From: Methylibium petroleiphilum PM1
GTDB lineage: Bacteria; Pseudomonadota; Gammaproteobacteria; Burkholderiales; Burkholderiaceae_C
Direction: 5' to 3'
Length of the DNA: 64,000 nucleotides
NCBI RefSeq assembly: GCF_000015725.1
Contig: NC_008825.1
Span: 3,534,001 to 3,598,000 of the forward strand
Shown piece by piece: positions 23,725 through 30,706 of the stretch (position 1 is its first letter; each line of letters starts with the position of its first letter). The notes under the pieces are model-generated. The model was not told the DNA's origin and made no database searches. It worked only from the letters and a program-made list of their open reading frames with translations. A program made the position numbers and the translations under genes.

Positions 23725-25644
23725 TCAGCGCAGGTAATCGAGCTCGATGCGCTGCTGCAGGCGGCGCGCGACACGGAACGCCTCCTTCAGGATGCGATGG
23801 TCGAGTTCGTTGAGGGCGTCGAGCCGGATCGCGTTCGGATGCTGCCGCGCGTCGCCTGGCGCCAGGCCTTCGAGCTGCACGCGCAGCCGCAGCATCTGCA
23901 GGAACTCGAAGGCGCCGATCCAGGCCTCGCCGTGCTGCGGCGGCGCGCCGCGCGCCCGGGCGATCGCCTCGAGCCGACGGCGCGTGTTGACCTCGGGCAC
24001 GCCGAGCGCCAGGCAGTGCAAGCGCGCGGCGTTGACGAAGATCGCCGTGCCGTGGAGCTTCAGGTCGATCGCCCGGACGCCCTCGATCGTCTGGCTGTCG
24101 ATGCCGCCCAGCCAGTCGAGCGGTGCGCGCGTGCGCAGCAGGTCCTCGGCCAGCTGCCGGCAGAAGCGGGGCACCTCGCGAGCGCGTCGCGTGACGAAGT
24201 CGCGCAGCGGGCCGGCCAGCGCAACGGCCCCGGCCAGCGGGCGGAAGTCGAAGTAGATGCTGGCCGCCAGCAGGTCCCTGGGAGCGCCGTGCTCGATCCA
24301 GCGCGCAAAGCGCTCCTGCCACTCCGCCGGCGTCAGGCAGCATTCGGGATTGCTCGCCATGACCTGGCCCTTGCACAGCGGATAGCCGCAGGCATCGAGC
24401 GCCTCGTTGACATCCCGCGCGAAGGCCAGCCAGGCCGGACGGTCGGCCGCGGGCTCGCGGCTTTCGAAGATCAGGCCGTTGTCCTGGTCGGTGGCGATGG
24501 TCTGCTCCGACCGACCCTCGGAGCCGAAGGCGAGCCAGCAGGCGCGCGCGAGGTCCAGGCCGTGGCGTGTAGCGGTCAGCTCGATCAGCCGCCGCGTGAG
24601 CAGGTCGTTGAGGTGGCTGATCAGCTCGGTCAGTTGACGAGCCTGCACGCCCTGCGCCAGCAGCGCGGCGGCGAGCCGGCGCAGGTCGGCCGCCACGGCC
24701 GGCATCGCGTCGACAGTGTCCACGCTGCCGATCGAGCTGCTGAGCTGCCTCACCGAAAGACGCTGCATCACGAACAGGTCGCGTTCCGACACCACGCCGA
24801 CGAGCCGGCCCGACGACGTGATCGGCACGTGGCGCAGCCCGTGGCGCGACATCAGCAACGCGGCGTCCTGCGCGGTGTGGTCGACCGTCAGCGCGTGCAC
24901 CGGCTGCGTCATCACCGCGGCGATCGGTGTCGACAGCGGCAACTGCGGCAGCGTGATGCGGTCCAGGATGTCGTAGCGCGTCAGGATGCCGGCCGGCGCG
25001 CCCAGGTCGTCCGTGACCAGCATCGAGCCGATGCGGTGCTGCTGCATGGCCTGCAGCGCCAGCGCGAGCGGCGTGTCGGGACGGCAGGTCCGCGGGGCCG
25101 GCGTGGCCAGTTCGCCGAGCCGGCGCTCGAGCGACTGGGTCGCGAACGCCTGCGACGCGTAGGCCGACTGCAAGGCCTGGCGCGAGGCGTCGATGAAGTT
25201 GAGCATGCGCCGGTTCAGCAGGTCGGCGAACGGCGGGCTCGCCGCGACGAGCTCGTCGACGGCCTCCAGAGGCAGCAGCAGGCAGAAGGTGTCGCGCGTG
25301 GCGGTGTAGACGGCGCTCACCGCGCGTCGCGCCATCAGGGCGGCAACCGGAAACATGTCGCCGGTCTCGTACTGGAAGCCGCCCTCGTCGACCTGATCGG
25401 CCCCCCGCACGGCACTCACCGCACCGTCGCGGATGAAGTAGAGATGCCGGACCGGCCCGTCCTCGGGCCGCAGTACGCACTCGTCGGGCGCGAAGTAGGC
25501 TTCGCTCGCCGCGGCGACGAAGCGCTCGACATCCACCGTCGCCATGTGCGAGAAGGGCAGGTAACGTCGCAGCAGCTGGCACAGGTGGCCCAGCAGCGGC
25601 CCGCAGGGCCGGGGTGCGGCAGCAGGGAGCGCCTCATCGCTCAT
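23725..25644 (-). CDS. cNMP-binding / CBS-pair / DUF294 nucleotidyltransferase-like regulator
   Basis: A cytosolic multidomain protein of 639 residues. A cyclic-nucleotide-type beta barrel (about 35-150) is followed by a CBS pair (about 182-300; GILTRYDILDRI and LVGVVSERDLF), then a GlnD-like DUF294 nucleotidyltransferase domain with GSEGRSEQ (374-381) and the metal pair D386/D388, then a helical DUF294_C region. The arrangement implies sensing of a nucleotide and modification or binding of a partner; the partner is unknown. The ATG at 25644 follows GAGGAG at 7 bases; longer in-frame starts lack a ribosome site and would run over the terminator. Similar genes with the exonuclease often sit next to acetate permease loci. 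Confidence 0.9.
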   Translation of the reverse strand: MSDEALPAAAPRPCGPLLGHLCQLLRRYLPFSHMATVDVERFVAAASEAYFAPDECVLRPEDGPVRHLYFIRDGAVSAVRGADQVDEGGFQYETGDMFPVAALMARRAVSAVYTATRDTFCLLLPLEAVDELVAASPPFADLLNRRMLNFIDASRQALQSAYASQAFATQSLERRLGELATPAPRTCRPDTPLALALQAMQQHRIGSMLVTDDLGAPAGILTRYDILDRITLPQLPLSTPIAAVMTQPVHALTVDHTAQDAALLMSRHGLRHVPITSSGRLVGVVSERDLFVMQRLSVRQLSSSIGSVDTVDAMPAVAADLRRLAAALLAQGVQARQLTELISHLNDLLTRRLIELTATRHGLDLARACWLAFGSEGRSEQTIATDQDNGLIFESREPAADRPAWLAFARDVNEALDACGYPLCKGQVMASNPECCLTPAEWQERFARWIEHGAPRDLLAASIYFDFRPLAGAVALAGPLRDFVTRRAREVPRFCRQLAEDLLRTRAPLDWLGGIDSQTIEGVRAIDLKLHGTAIFVNAARLHCLALGVPEVNTRRRLEAIARARGAPPQHGEAWIGAFEFLQMLRLRVQLEGLAPGDARQHPNAIRLDALNELDHRILKEAFRVARRLQQRIELDYLR

Positions 25645-25731
25645 CGCGGTCTCCTCGTCGGGCATCGGCGACCGTGACACCACGGCGACCGGCGCCGTCA
25701 TCTTGCCTGCCTGCCGGCTTGCGCGCGAAAC

Positions 25732-25761
25732 AAAAAAAAGCGCGCTGCATAAGCAGCGCGC
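25732..25761 (-). terminator. Rho-independent terminator after the MFS / small-peptide operon
   Basis: On the minus strand a perfect 9-pair stem (GCGCGCTGC, loop TTAT, GCAGCGCGC) is followed directly by eight T. It lies after the 49-residue gene stop and before the CBS/DUF294 gene, separating the two transcription units. Confidence 0.92.
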
Positions 25762-25793
25762 CGTCGCATCGGAATGCGGTGGGTGGGGAGAGG

Positions 25794-25943
25794 TCAGTAG
25801 CCGGTGGACGACGCCGCCGACGCAGCCGGCGGCACCTCGATCCCGTGCTTCTCTCCGCTCATGTCGATGTCGCCACCGCTCTTCGACAGCACGTACAGCA
25901 CGACGGCGGCGAAGGCGATGAATCCGAGTGCGATCTTCCACAT
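25794..25943 (-). CDS. Small single-span membrane peptide (49 aa)
   Basis: A short gene between the MFS transporter and the terminator. It begins MWKIALGFIAFAAVVLYVLS, one membrane span after a very short N-terminus, then a polar tail with KSGGDIDMSGEKHG and an Ala/Ser-rich end. The ATG has AGGAG/AGGA ribosome sites 5-13 bases upstream and comes 13 bases after the transporter stop. Position, ribosome site and the terminator 33 bases after its stop all support a real gene. It may be an accessory subunit of the transporter, as small partners are known for other carriers; that role is inferred. Confidence 0.75.
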   Translation of the reverse strand: MWKIALGFIAFAAVVLYVLSKSGGDIDMSGEKHGIEVPPAASAASSTGY

Positions 25944-25956
25944 GGTCCTGGGCTCC

Positions 25957-27633
25957 TCAGTCCTTGGCGTAGATGTCGACGTCCTTGGTCTCGCGGACGA
26001 AGATCAGACCCACGACGAAGGTGATGCCGGCGATGATGATCGGGTACCAGAGGCCGTTGTACATGTTGCCGGTCTGGGCCACGATCGCGAAGGCGGTGGT
26101 GGGCAGCAGGCCGCCGAACCAGCCGTTGCCGATATGGTACGGCAGGCTCATCGAGGTGTAGCGGATGCGGGTCGGGAACATCTCGACCAGCATCGCGGCG
26201 ATCGGCCCGTACACCATGGTGACGTAGATCACCAGGATCACCAGGATGCCGACGATCAGCGGCTTGTTCATCTTCGCCGGATCGGCCTTGGCGGGGTAGC
26301 CGGCGGCCTTCAGGGTCTCGGCGACCGACTTCTTGAACTCGGCGTCCTTCGCCTTCGCCTCGTCGGGCGGGAGGCCCTTGGAGCTGTAGCTCTGGATGAC
26401 CGTCTCGCCGATGGTGATGGTGGCGGGCGTGCCGGCGGCATGCGCCACGTTGTCGTAGCTCACCGAGCCGGCGGCCAGGACCTGCTTGGCGATGTCGCAC
26501 GAGCTGGTGAACTTGACGGTGCCGGTCGGGTTGAACTGGAACGAGCACTCGGCCGGGTCGGCGTGCACCAGCACCTTGTTCTTCGCCTGCGCGGCGGCGA
26601 GGTCGGGGTTGGCCGCCTCGGTGAGCGCCTTGAACAGCGGGAAGAAGGTCAGCGCGGCGATCAGGCAGCCGGCCAGGATGATGGGCTTGCGGCCGATCTT
26701 GTCCGACAGCGAGCCGAAGACGATGAAGAACGGCGTGCCGATCAGCAGCGAGATCGCGATCATGATGTTCGCGGTGGCACCGTCGACCTTCAGCGACTGC
26801 GTCAGGAAGAACAGCGCGTAGAACTGACCGGTGTACCAGACCACGGCCTGGCCGGCGGTCAGGCCGATCAGCGCCAGGATCACGATCTTCAGGTTCTTCC
26901 ACTGGCCGAACGACTCGGTCAGCGGCGCCTTGGAGGTCTTGCCCTCCTCCTTCATCTTCTTGAAGGCGGGCGATTCGTTCATGCTCAGGCGGATCCACAC
27001 GCTGATCGCGAGCAGGAAGATCGAGACCAGGAAAGGCACGCGCCAGCCCCAGTCGGCGAACGCCGCTTCGCCGACCAGCGTGCGGGTCCCCAGGATGACC
27101 ATCAGCGACAGGAACAGGCCCAGCGTCGCGGTGGTCTGGATCCACGAGGTGTAGGCGCCGCGCTTGCCGTGCGGAGCGTGCTCGGCCACGTAGGTGGCGG
27201 CACCGCCGTACTCACCGCCGAGCGCCAGGCCCTGCAGCAGGCGCAGGCCGATCAGGATGACCGGCGCGGCCACGCCGATCGCGGCGTAGTTGGGCAGGAT
27301 GCCGACGATGAAGGTCGACAGACCCATGATCAGGATCGTGACCAGGAAGGTGTACTTGCGGCCGATCATGTCGCCCAGACGGCCGAAGAAGATCGCGCCG
27401 AACGGTCGCACGATGAAGCCGGCGGCGAACGCCAGCAGCGCGAAGATGAAGGCCGAGCCGGCATCCAGCCCCGCGAAGAACTGCTTGGCGATGATGGCCG
27501 CCAGCGATCCGTACAGGTAGAAGTCGTACCACTCGAACACGGTCCCGAGCGAGGACGCGAAGATGACCTTCTTCTCCTCCGCGGTCATCGGGCGCGCCGC
27601 AGCGGCGCCGGAGGTGGGTAGAACAGCAGCCAT
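25957..27633 (-). CDS. MHS-family MFS transporter with large periplasmic insert
   Basis: Proton-coupled symporter of the metabolite:H+ family (ProP/KgtP/ShiA relatives), 558 residues with 12 spans. Landmarks: SSLGTVFEWYDFYLYG at the first span, GRLGDMIGRKYTF (loop 2-3), GLALGGEYGGA in span 4, and SLSDKIGRKP (loop 8-9). Typical members have about 430-450 residues; the excess is a hydrophilic stretch of about 120 residues (roughly 338-457) between spans 9 and 10, on the periplasmic side, with two cysteines (363, 379). The substrate is unknown; small organic acids or betaines are usual. AGGAG lies 7 bases before the ATG. Co-transcribed with the 49-residue peptide. Confidence 0.92.
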   Translation of the reverse strand: MAAVLPTSGAAAARPMTAEEKKVIFASSLGTVFEWYDFYLYGSLAAIIAKQFFAGLDAGSAFIFALLAFAAGFIVRPFGAIFFGRLGDMIGRKYTFLVTILIMGLSTFIVGILPNYAAIGVAAPVILIGLRLLQGLALGGEYGGAATYVAEHAPHGKRGAYTSWIQTTATLGLFLSLMVILGTRTLVGEAAFADWGWRVPFLVSIFLLAISVWIRLSMNESPAFKKMKEEGKTSKAPLTESFGQWKNLKIVILALIGLTAGQAVVWYTGQFYALFFLTQSLKVDGATANIMIAISLLIGTPFFIVFGSLSDKIGRKPIILAGCLIAALTFFPLFKALTEAANPDLAAAQAKNKVLVHADPAECSFQFNPTGTVKFTSSCDIAKQVLAAGSVSYDNVAHAAGTPATITIGETVIQSYSSKGLPPDEAKAKDAEFKKSVAETLKAAGYPAKADPAKMNKPLIVGILVILVIYVTMVYGPIAAMLVEMFPTRIRYTSMSLPYHIGNGWFGGLLPTTAFAIVAQTGNMYNGLWYPIIIAGITFVVGLIFVRETKDVDIYAKD

Positions 27634-27783
27634 GGCTTGTCTCCTGCTTCAATCTTGAAGTTCGCCGCGGGATGCGGCGTTGGGAGAAGGATCGCTGCCT
27701 GCTCTGACCTGTCTCTGACGCGAAACCAACTGCAACTGACAACCCCCGGGAGAACCCGCGGATCAGTTTTTGCGATGTGAGAA

Positions 27784-27832
27784 CCAGACCGGAATCGGTC
27801 TGGGTAGTTTCACCGGGGTCGCTGAACCCCGG
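27784..27832 (-). terminator. Two adjacent hairpins at the end of the HMG-CoA lyase operon
   Basis: CCAGACCG-GAAT-CGGTCTGG (27784-27803) and CCGGGGT-CGCTGA-ACCCCGG (27813-27832, running over the end of the isomerase gene) lie where the minus-strand operon stops. No clear T-run follows, so termination is likely weak or Rho-assisted. Confidence 0.4.
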
Positions 27833-28466
27833 CCTCTACGGCGACCGCCGCACGCCAGCGTTGGTCGAAACCCTCGGCGCCGCGCAGGCAATCGGCCACC
27901 ATGTCCAGGGCATCGAAACCCCAGAACAGGCGCGGCGCCGCCGCGTCGGCCCGGTGCACCTCGAGCGTCGGCACGCCGAAGATGCCGCGCGCGATGGCGG
28001 CGTCGGTGTTGGCGCGCAGTTCCTGCTTCACGGCGTCGGAGCGCGGGTCGCGCGCCGGCTGCAGCCGCGCCTCGAGGCCCGCGAGCCGCCGGGGCTCGTC
28101 GACCTCCGCGCCACCGGTCCACACATGGCGCAGCACCGTCTCACACTGATGGCGGTTCGCCAGCCCACCCCGACCGCAGGCGACCAGCAGGCGCAGCAAG
28201 GGCAACGGGTTGAACGGATGGACCGCCGGCAGCTGCAAGTCGATCCCGTGGCGGTGCGCCAGCCAAACGACCTGCCGGTAGGTCCAGTCGCGCTTCGAGC
28301 CGATCTCGGCCGGGCCGAGCTGGCCCCACTGTTTCAGCAGGCCGGCGAACAACACCGGTCGGTAGTCGACCACGTAGCTGCAGCCTTCGAGCGCCTGCGG
28401 CAGGCGCTCGAAGGCCAGATGGGCGTAGGGCGAGATCGGGTCGAACCAGAAGGTGATCGGCGTCAT
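27810..28466 (-). CDS. 2-hydroxychromene-2-carboxylate isomerase-like DsbA-family protein
   Basis: A thioredoxin-fold protein of 218 residues in the glutathione-S-transferase kappa / HCCA isomerase group. It starts ITFWFDPISPYAHLAFERLP and contains LPAVHPFNPLPLLRLL and the cis-proline block GIFGVPTLEV. The N-terminal active-site serine of the kappa group is present (SPYAH). The family's best-known reaction is glutathione-dependent isomerisation in naphthalene breakdown, but most chromosomal copies have no known substrate. Its ATG overlaps the stop of the DUF1289 gene (ATGA). A second, diverged member is encoded at 38109-38717. Confidence 0.85.
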   Translation of the reverse strand: MTPITFWFDPISPYAHLAFERLPQALEGCSYVVDYRPVLFAGLLKQWGQLGPAEIGSKRDWTYRQVVWLAHRHGIDLQLPAVHPFNPLPLLRLLVACGRGGLANRHQCETVLRHVWTGGAEVDEPRRLAGLEARLQPARDPRSDAVKQELRANTDAAIARGIFGVPTLEVHRADAAAPRLFWGFDALDMVADCLRGAEGFDQRWRAAVAVEAGVQRPR

Positions 28467-28687
28467 CCTGCGGACTCCTCCGGCTTGCGCCGCACGTCGA
28501 GCTGCAGCCAGACGGCGCGCTTGCCGGCATCGTCGAGGCGCGACCAGGCGGCGATCTCGTCGATCGTCCGGTAGCAGCCCTCGCACCAGCCACTGGCCGC
28601 GTCGATGCGGCAGATGTCGATGCACGGCGAGGCGACCGGCGTCACGTCGTCGTCCCTCGTCGTCGGGCGGCCGTGCGTCGGGCTCAT
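28463..28687 (-). CDS. DUF1289 small cysteine-rich protein
   Basis: A 74-residue protein with the family pattern SPCIDICRID...GWCEGCYRTIDEIAAW: four cysteines in two pairs that could hold a metal or Fe-S centre, then a helical tail. The function is unknown. It overlaps by 4 bases both the upstream YbaK-type gene and the downstream isomerase gene, so it is translated from the HMG-CoA lyase transcript. Confidence 0.85.
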   Translation of the reverse strand: MSPTHGRPTTRDDDVTPVASPCIDICRIDAASGWCEGCYRTIDEIAAWSRLDDAGKRAVWLQLDVRRKPEESAG

Positions 28688-29181
28688 GACTGCACCACGT
28701 CGGCCACCGGCGCGGCCGTCAGCTGTTCCAGCGCCTGCGGGCTCAGCGCGAACACGCCGTTCGGATGGCCGGCCGCCGCCCACACCTCGGCAAAGCGGAA
28801 CAGCTCGCGGTCGATCAGCGTGACGCAGGGCGAGGCATGGCCGATCGGCGACACGCCGCCGATCGAGTAGCCGGTGCGCGCCTTCACGAAGTCGGCGTCG
28901 GCGCGGCCGACCGCACCGACCAGGGCAGCCACCTTCTTCTCGTCGACACGCCGGTCACCCGACGTGACGACCAGCACCGCCACGTCGTCGGCTCGACGCC
29001 GGAAGATCACGCTCTTGGCGATCTGGCCGAGCGCGATGCCCAGCGCGTCGGCCGCCTCCTGCGAGGTGCGGGCGGCCACGTCCAGCCAGCGCGGCGCGTG
29101 CGCATGGCCGCGCTCGGCCAGCAGTTGCGTGACGCGGCGGAAGCCCTCGGGCCGCTGGGCCAGCGATGCGTCGTCGCTCAT
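28684..29181 (-). CDS. YbaK/EbsC-type aminoacyl-tRNA deacylase
   Basis: A 165-residue protein of the YbaK/ProX family, which hydrolyses mischarged tRNAs such as Cys-tRNA(Pro). Family features: an N-terminal helix, LGQIAKSVIFRR with the conserved lysine, VVTSGDRRVDEKKVA, and TGYSIGGVSPIGH with the GGVxP motif. The specific tRNA substrate cannot be inferred. Start and stop codons overlap those of both neighbours by 4 bases, placing it second in a translationally coupled set with HMG-CoA lyase, DUF1289 and the isomerase. Such association with leucine catabolism has no obvious mechanistic reason. Confidence 0.88.
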   Translation of the reverse strand: MSDDASLAQRPEGFRRVTQLLAERGHAHAPRWLDVAARTSQEAADALGIALGQIAKSVIFRRRADDVAVLVVTSGDRRVDEKKVAALVGAVGRADADFVKARTGYSIGGVSPIGHASPCVTLIDRELFRFAEVWAAAGHPNGVFALSPQALEQLTAAPVADVVQS

Positions 29182-30101
29182 GCCGGCACACCGCGCTTTG
29201 CCAGCACCGCGTTCGCCACGCACGAGACCGGCTTGCGACCCAGCACGCCGGAAACGAAGGCCGCCGTGTCCACCAGAGCGTCGAGATCGATGCCGGTCTC
29301 GATGCCCAGCCCGTGCAACAGGAACACCACGTCCTCGGTCGCGACATTGCCGGTCGCCCCCTTGGCGTAGGGGCAGCCGCCGAGACCGGCGACGCTGGCG
29401 TCGAAGCAGTGCACGCCGAGTTCGAGACAGGCGTAGATGTTCGCCAGCGCCTGGCCGTAGGTGTCGTGGAAATGGCCGCTCACCTCGGCGAGCGGGTAGT
29501 GCTTCAGCGCGCGTTCCATTGCGGCCTGCACCCGACGCGGCGTGCCGACGCCGATGGTGTCGGCCACACCGACGTGCTGCACGCCGATGCCCTGCATCAG
29601 ACGCACCACCTGCTCGACGCGGTCGGGCGACACCTCGCCTTCGTAGGGGCAGGCCAGCGCGCAGGAGATCGCGCCTCGCACCTTGATGCCGGCCTCGCGC
29701 GCCGCGGCGACCACCGGCGCGAAGCGCTCGATCGATTCGGCGATGCTGCAGTTGATGTTCTTCTGGCTGAAGGCCTCGCTCGCGGCACCGAACACGACGA
29801 CCTCGTCGGGCCATCCGTCGCGTGCCGGCTGCAGCGCTGCCTCGAGTCCCTTCAGGTTCGGCACCAGGACGCTGTAGCGCACGCCGGCCCGGCGGCGCAG
29901 ACCCGCCATGACCTGCGCGTTGTCGGCCATCTGCGGCACCCATTTCGGGCTGACGAAACTCGTGACCTCGATCTCGCGCAATCCGGCGGACTGCAGCCGA
30001 TGCACCAATTCGATCTTGTGCTCTGCAGCGACCGGCTGCTTCTCGTTCTGCAGACCGTCCCGTGGACCGACGTCGACCAGCGTCACCCGGCTCGGCAACA
30101 T
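29178..30101 (-). CDS. liuE: Hydroxymethylglutaryl-CoA lyase
   Basis: Splits HMG-CoA into acetoacetate and acetyl-CoA, the last step of leucine breakdown. The 307 residues show the catalytic start VDVGPRDGLQNE (R14, D15), metal histidines in SGHFHDTYG (H210, H212) and the signature GLGGCPYAKGATGN with catalytic Cys 243. The ATG follows GAGGAA at good spacing. It heads a four-gene coupled operon (lyase, YbaK-type, DUF1289, isomerase). The other liu genes lie just upstream on the same strand but are separated by one gene on the opposite strand. Confidence 0.95.
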   Translation of the reverse strand: MLPSRVTLVDVGPRDGLQNEKQPVAAEHKIELVHRLQSAGLREIEVTSFVSPKWVPQMADNAQVMAGLRRRAGVRYSVLVPNLKGLEAALQPARDGWPDEVVVFGAASEAFSQKNINCSIAESIERFAPVVAAAREAGIKVRGAISCALACPYEGEVSPDRVEQVVRLMQGIGVQHVGVADTIGVGTPRRVQAAMERALKHYPLAEVSGHFHDTYGQALANIYACLELGVHCFDASVAGLGGCPYAKGATGNVATEDVVFLLHGLGIETGIDLDALVDTAAFVSGVLGRKPVSCVANAVLAKRGVPA

Positions 30102-30246
30102 GTGTGGTTCCTCACAAACATTTGGCGGTGCATTTCGGTGCGCCGAAGCGCCCCCCGTGAACGGGCGGACGGCTCTCCCCATTGTGCGGGATGGGCGTGA
30201 CGACACCGGTAACGCACCATGCGCTCAACTTCCGGGGCTCGCTGCG

Positions 30247-30690
30247 ATGTCCACCACCTTCACCCGCCTTCAGCTCGCCACCCGCATCCATTTCACGCTG
30301 CTGCGCACGCTGGGCGAAGGCATCGACGTGGCCCGCATGCTGCGGCAGCGCCACTACGCCGAAGAGGTGGCGAGCGTGTGCCGCAGCCTCAGCGACTACG
30401 CGCTGCATGAACTGGCCGATCGCTTCGAGGACGCCACCGCCGCCGAGGACATCAAGATCCACATGGAAGTTGCCGCGCGAGAAGCGCGCGCCGCGCTGGC
30501 GCAGATCCCGCGCCGTGCACCGGTCGCGCAGCAGGAACTCGCGTGGTCGCAGGACACCAGCGGATTCGGTCTGAGCCGCCCCCTCCAAGCCCTGGACACC
30601 GCGTTGCCCGCGCCGGCGCGCATCAGCCGCTTCTCGCCGTCGAACTGGCTGGGCATCGGCCGCGATCGGCAGGACAGCGCCGCTCCCTGA
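30247..30690 (+). CDS. Hypothetical protein between the liu gene blocks
   Basis: An unrecognised 147-residue protein. The first 90 residues are helical and charged (TRIHFTLLRTLGEGIDVARML, VCRSLSDYALHELADRFED), the remainder is Pro/Ala-rich without a clear fold. It has no signal or membrane span. It is divergent from HMG-CoA lyase and ends 16 bases from the convergent liuD stop. Strand-opposed position inside a pathway cluster suggests a late insertion or a small regulator; neither is shown. No close ribosome site stands out before the ATG, so the coding call is moderate. Confidence 0.55.
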   Translation: MSTTFTRLQLATRIHFTLLRTLGEGIDVARMLRQRHYAEEVASVCRSLSDYALHELADRFEDATAAEDIKIHMEVAAREARAALAQIPRRAPVAQQELAWSQDTSGFGLSRPLQALDTALPAPARISRFSPSNWLGIGRDRQDSAAP

Positions 30691-30706
30691 CGACGCGCCG
30701 ACCGGC

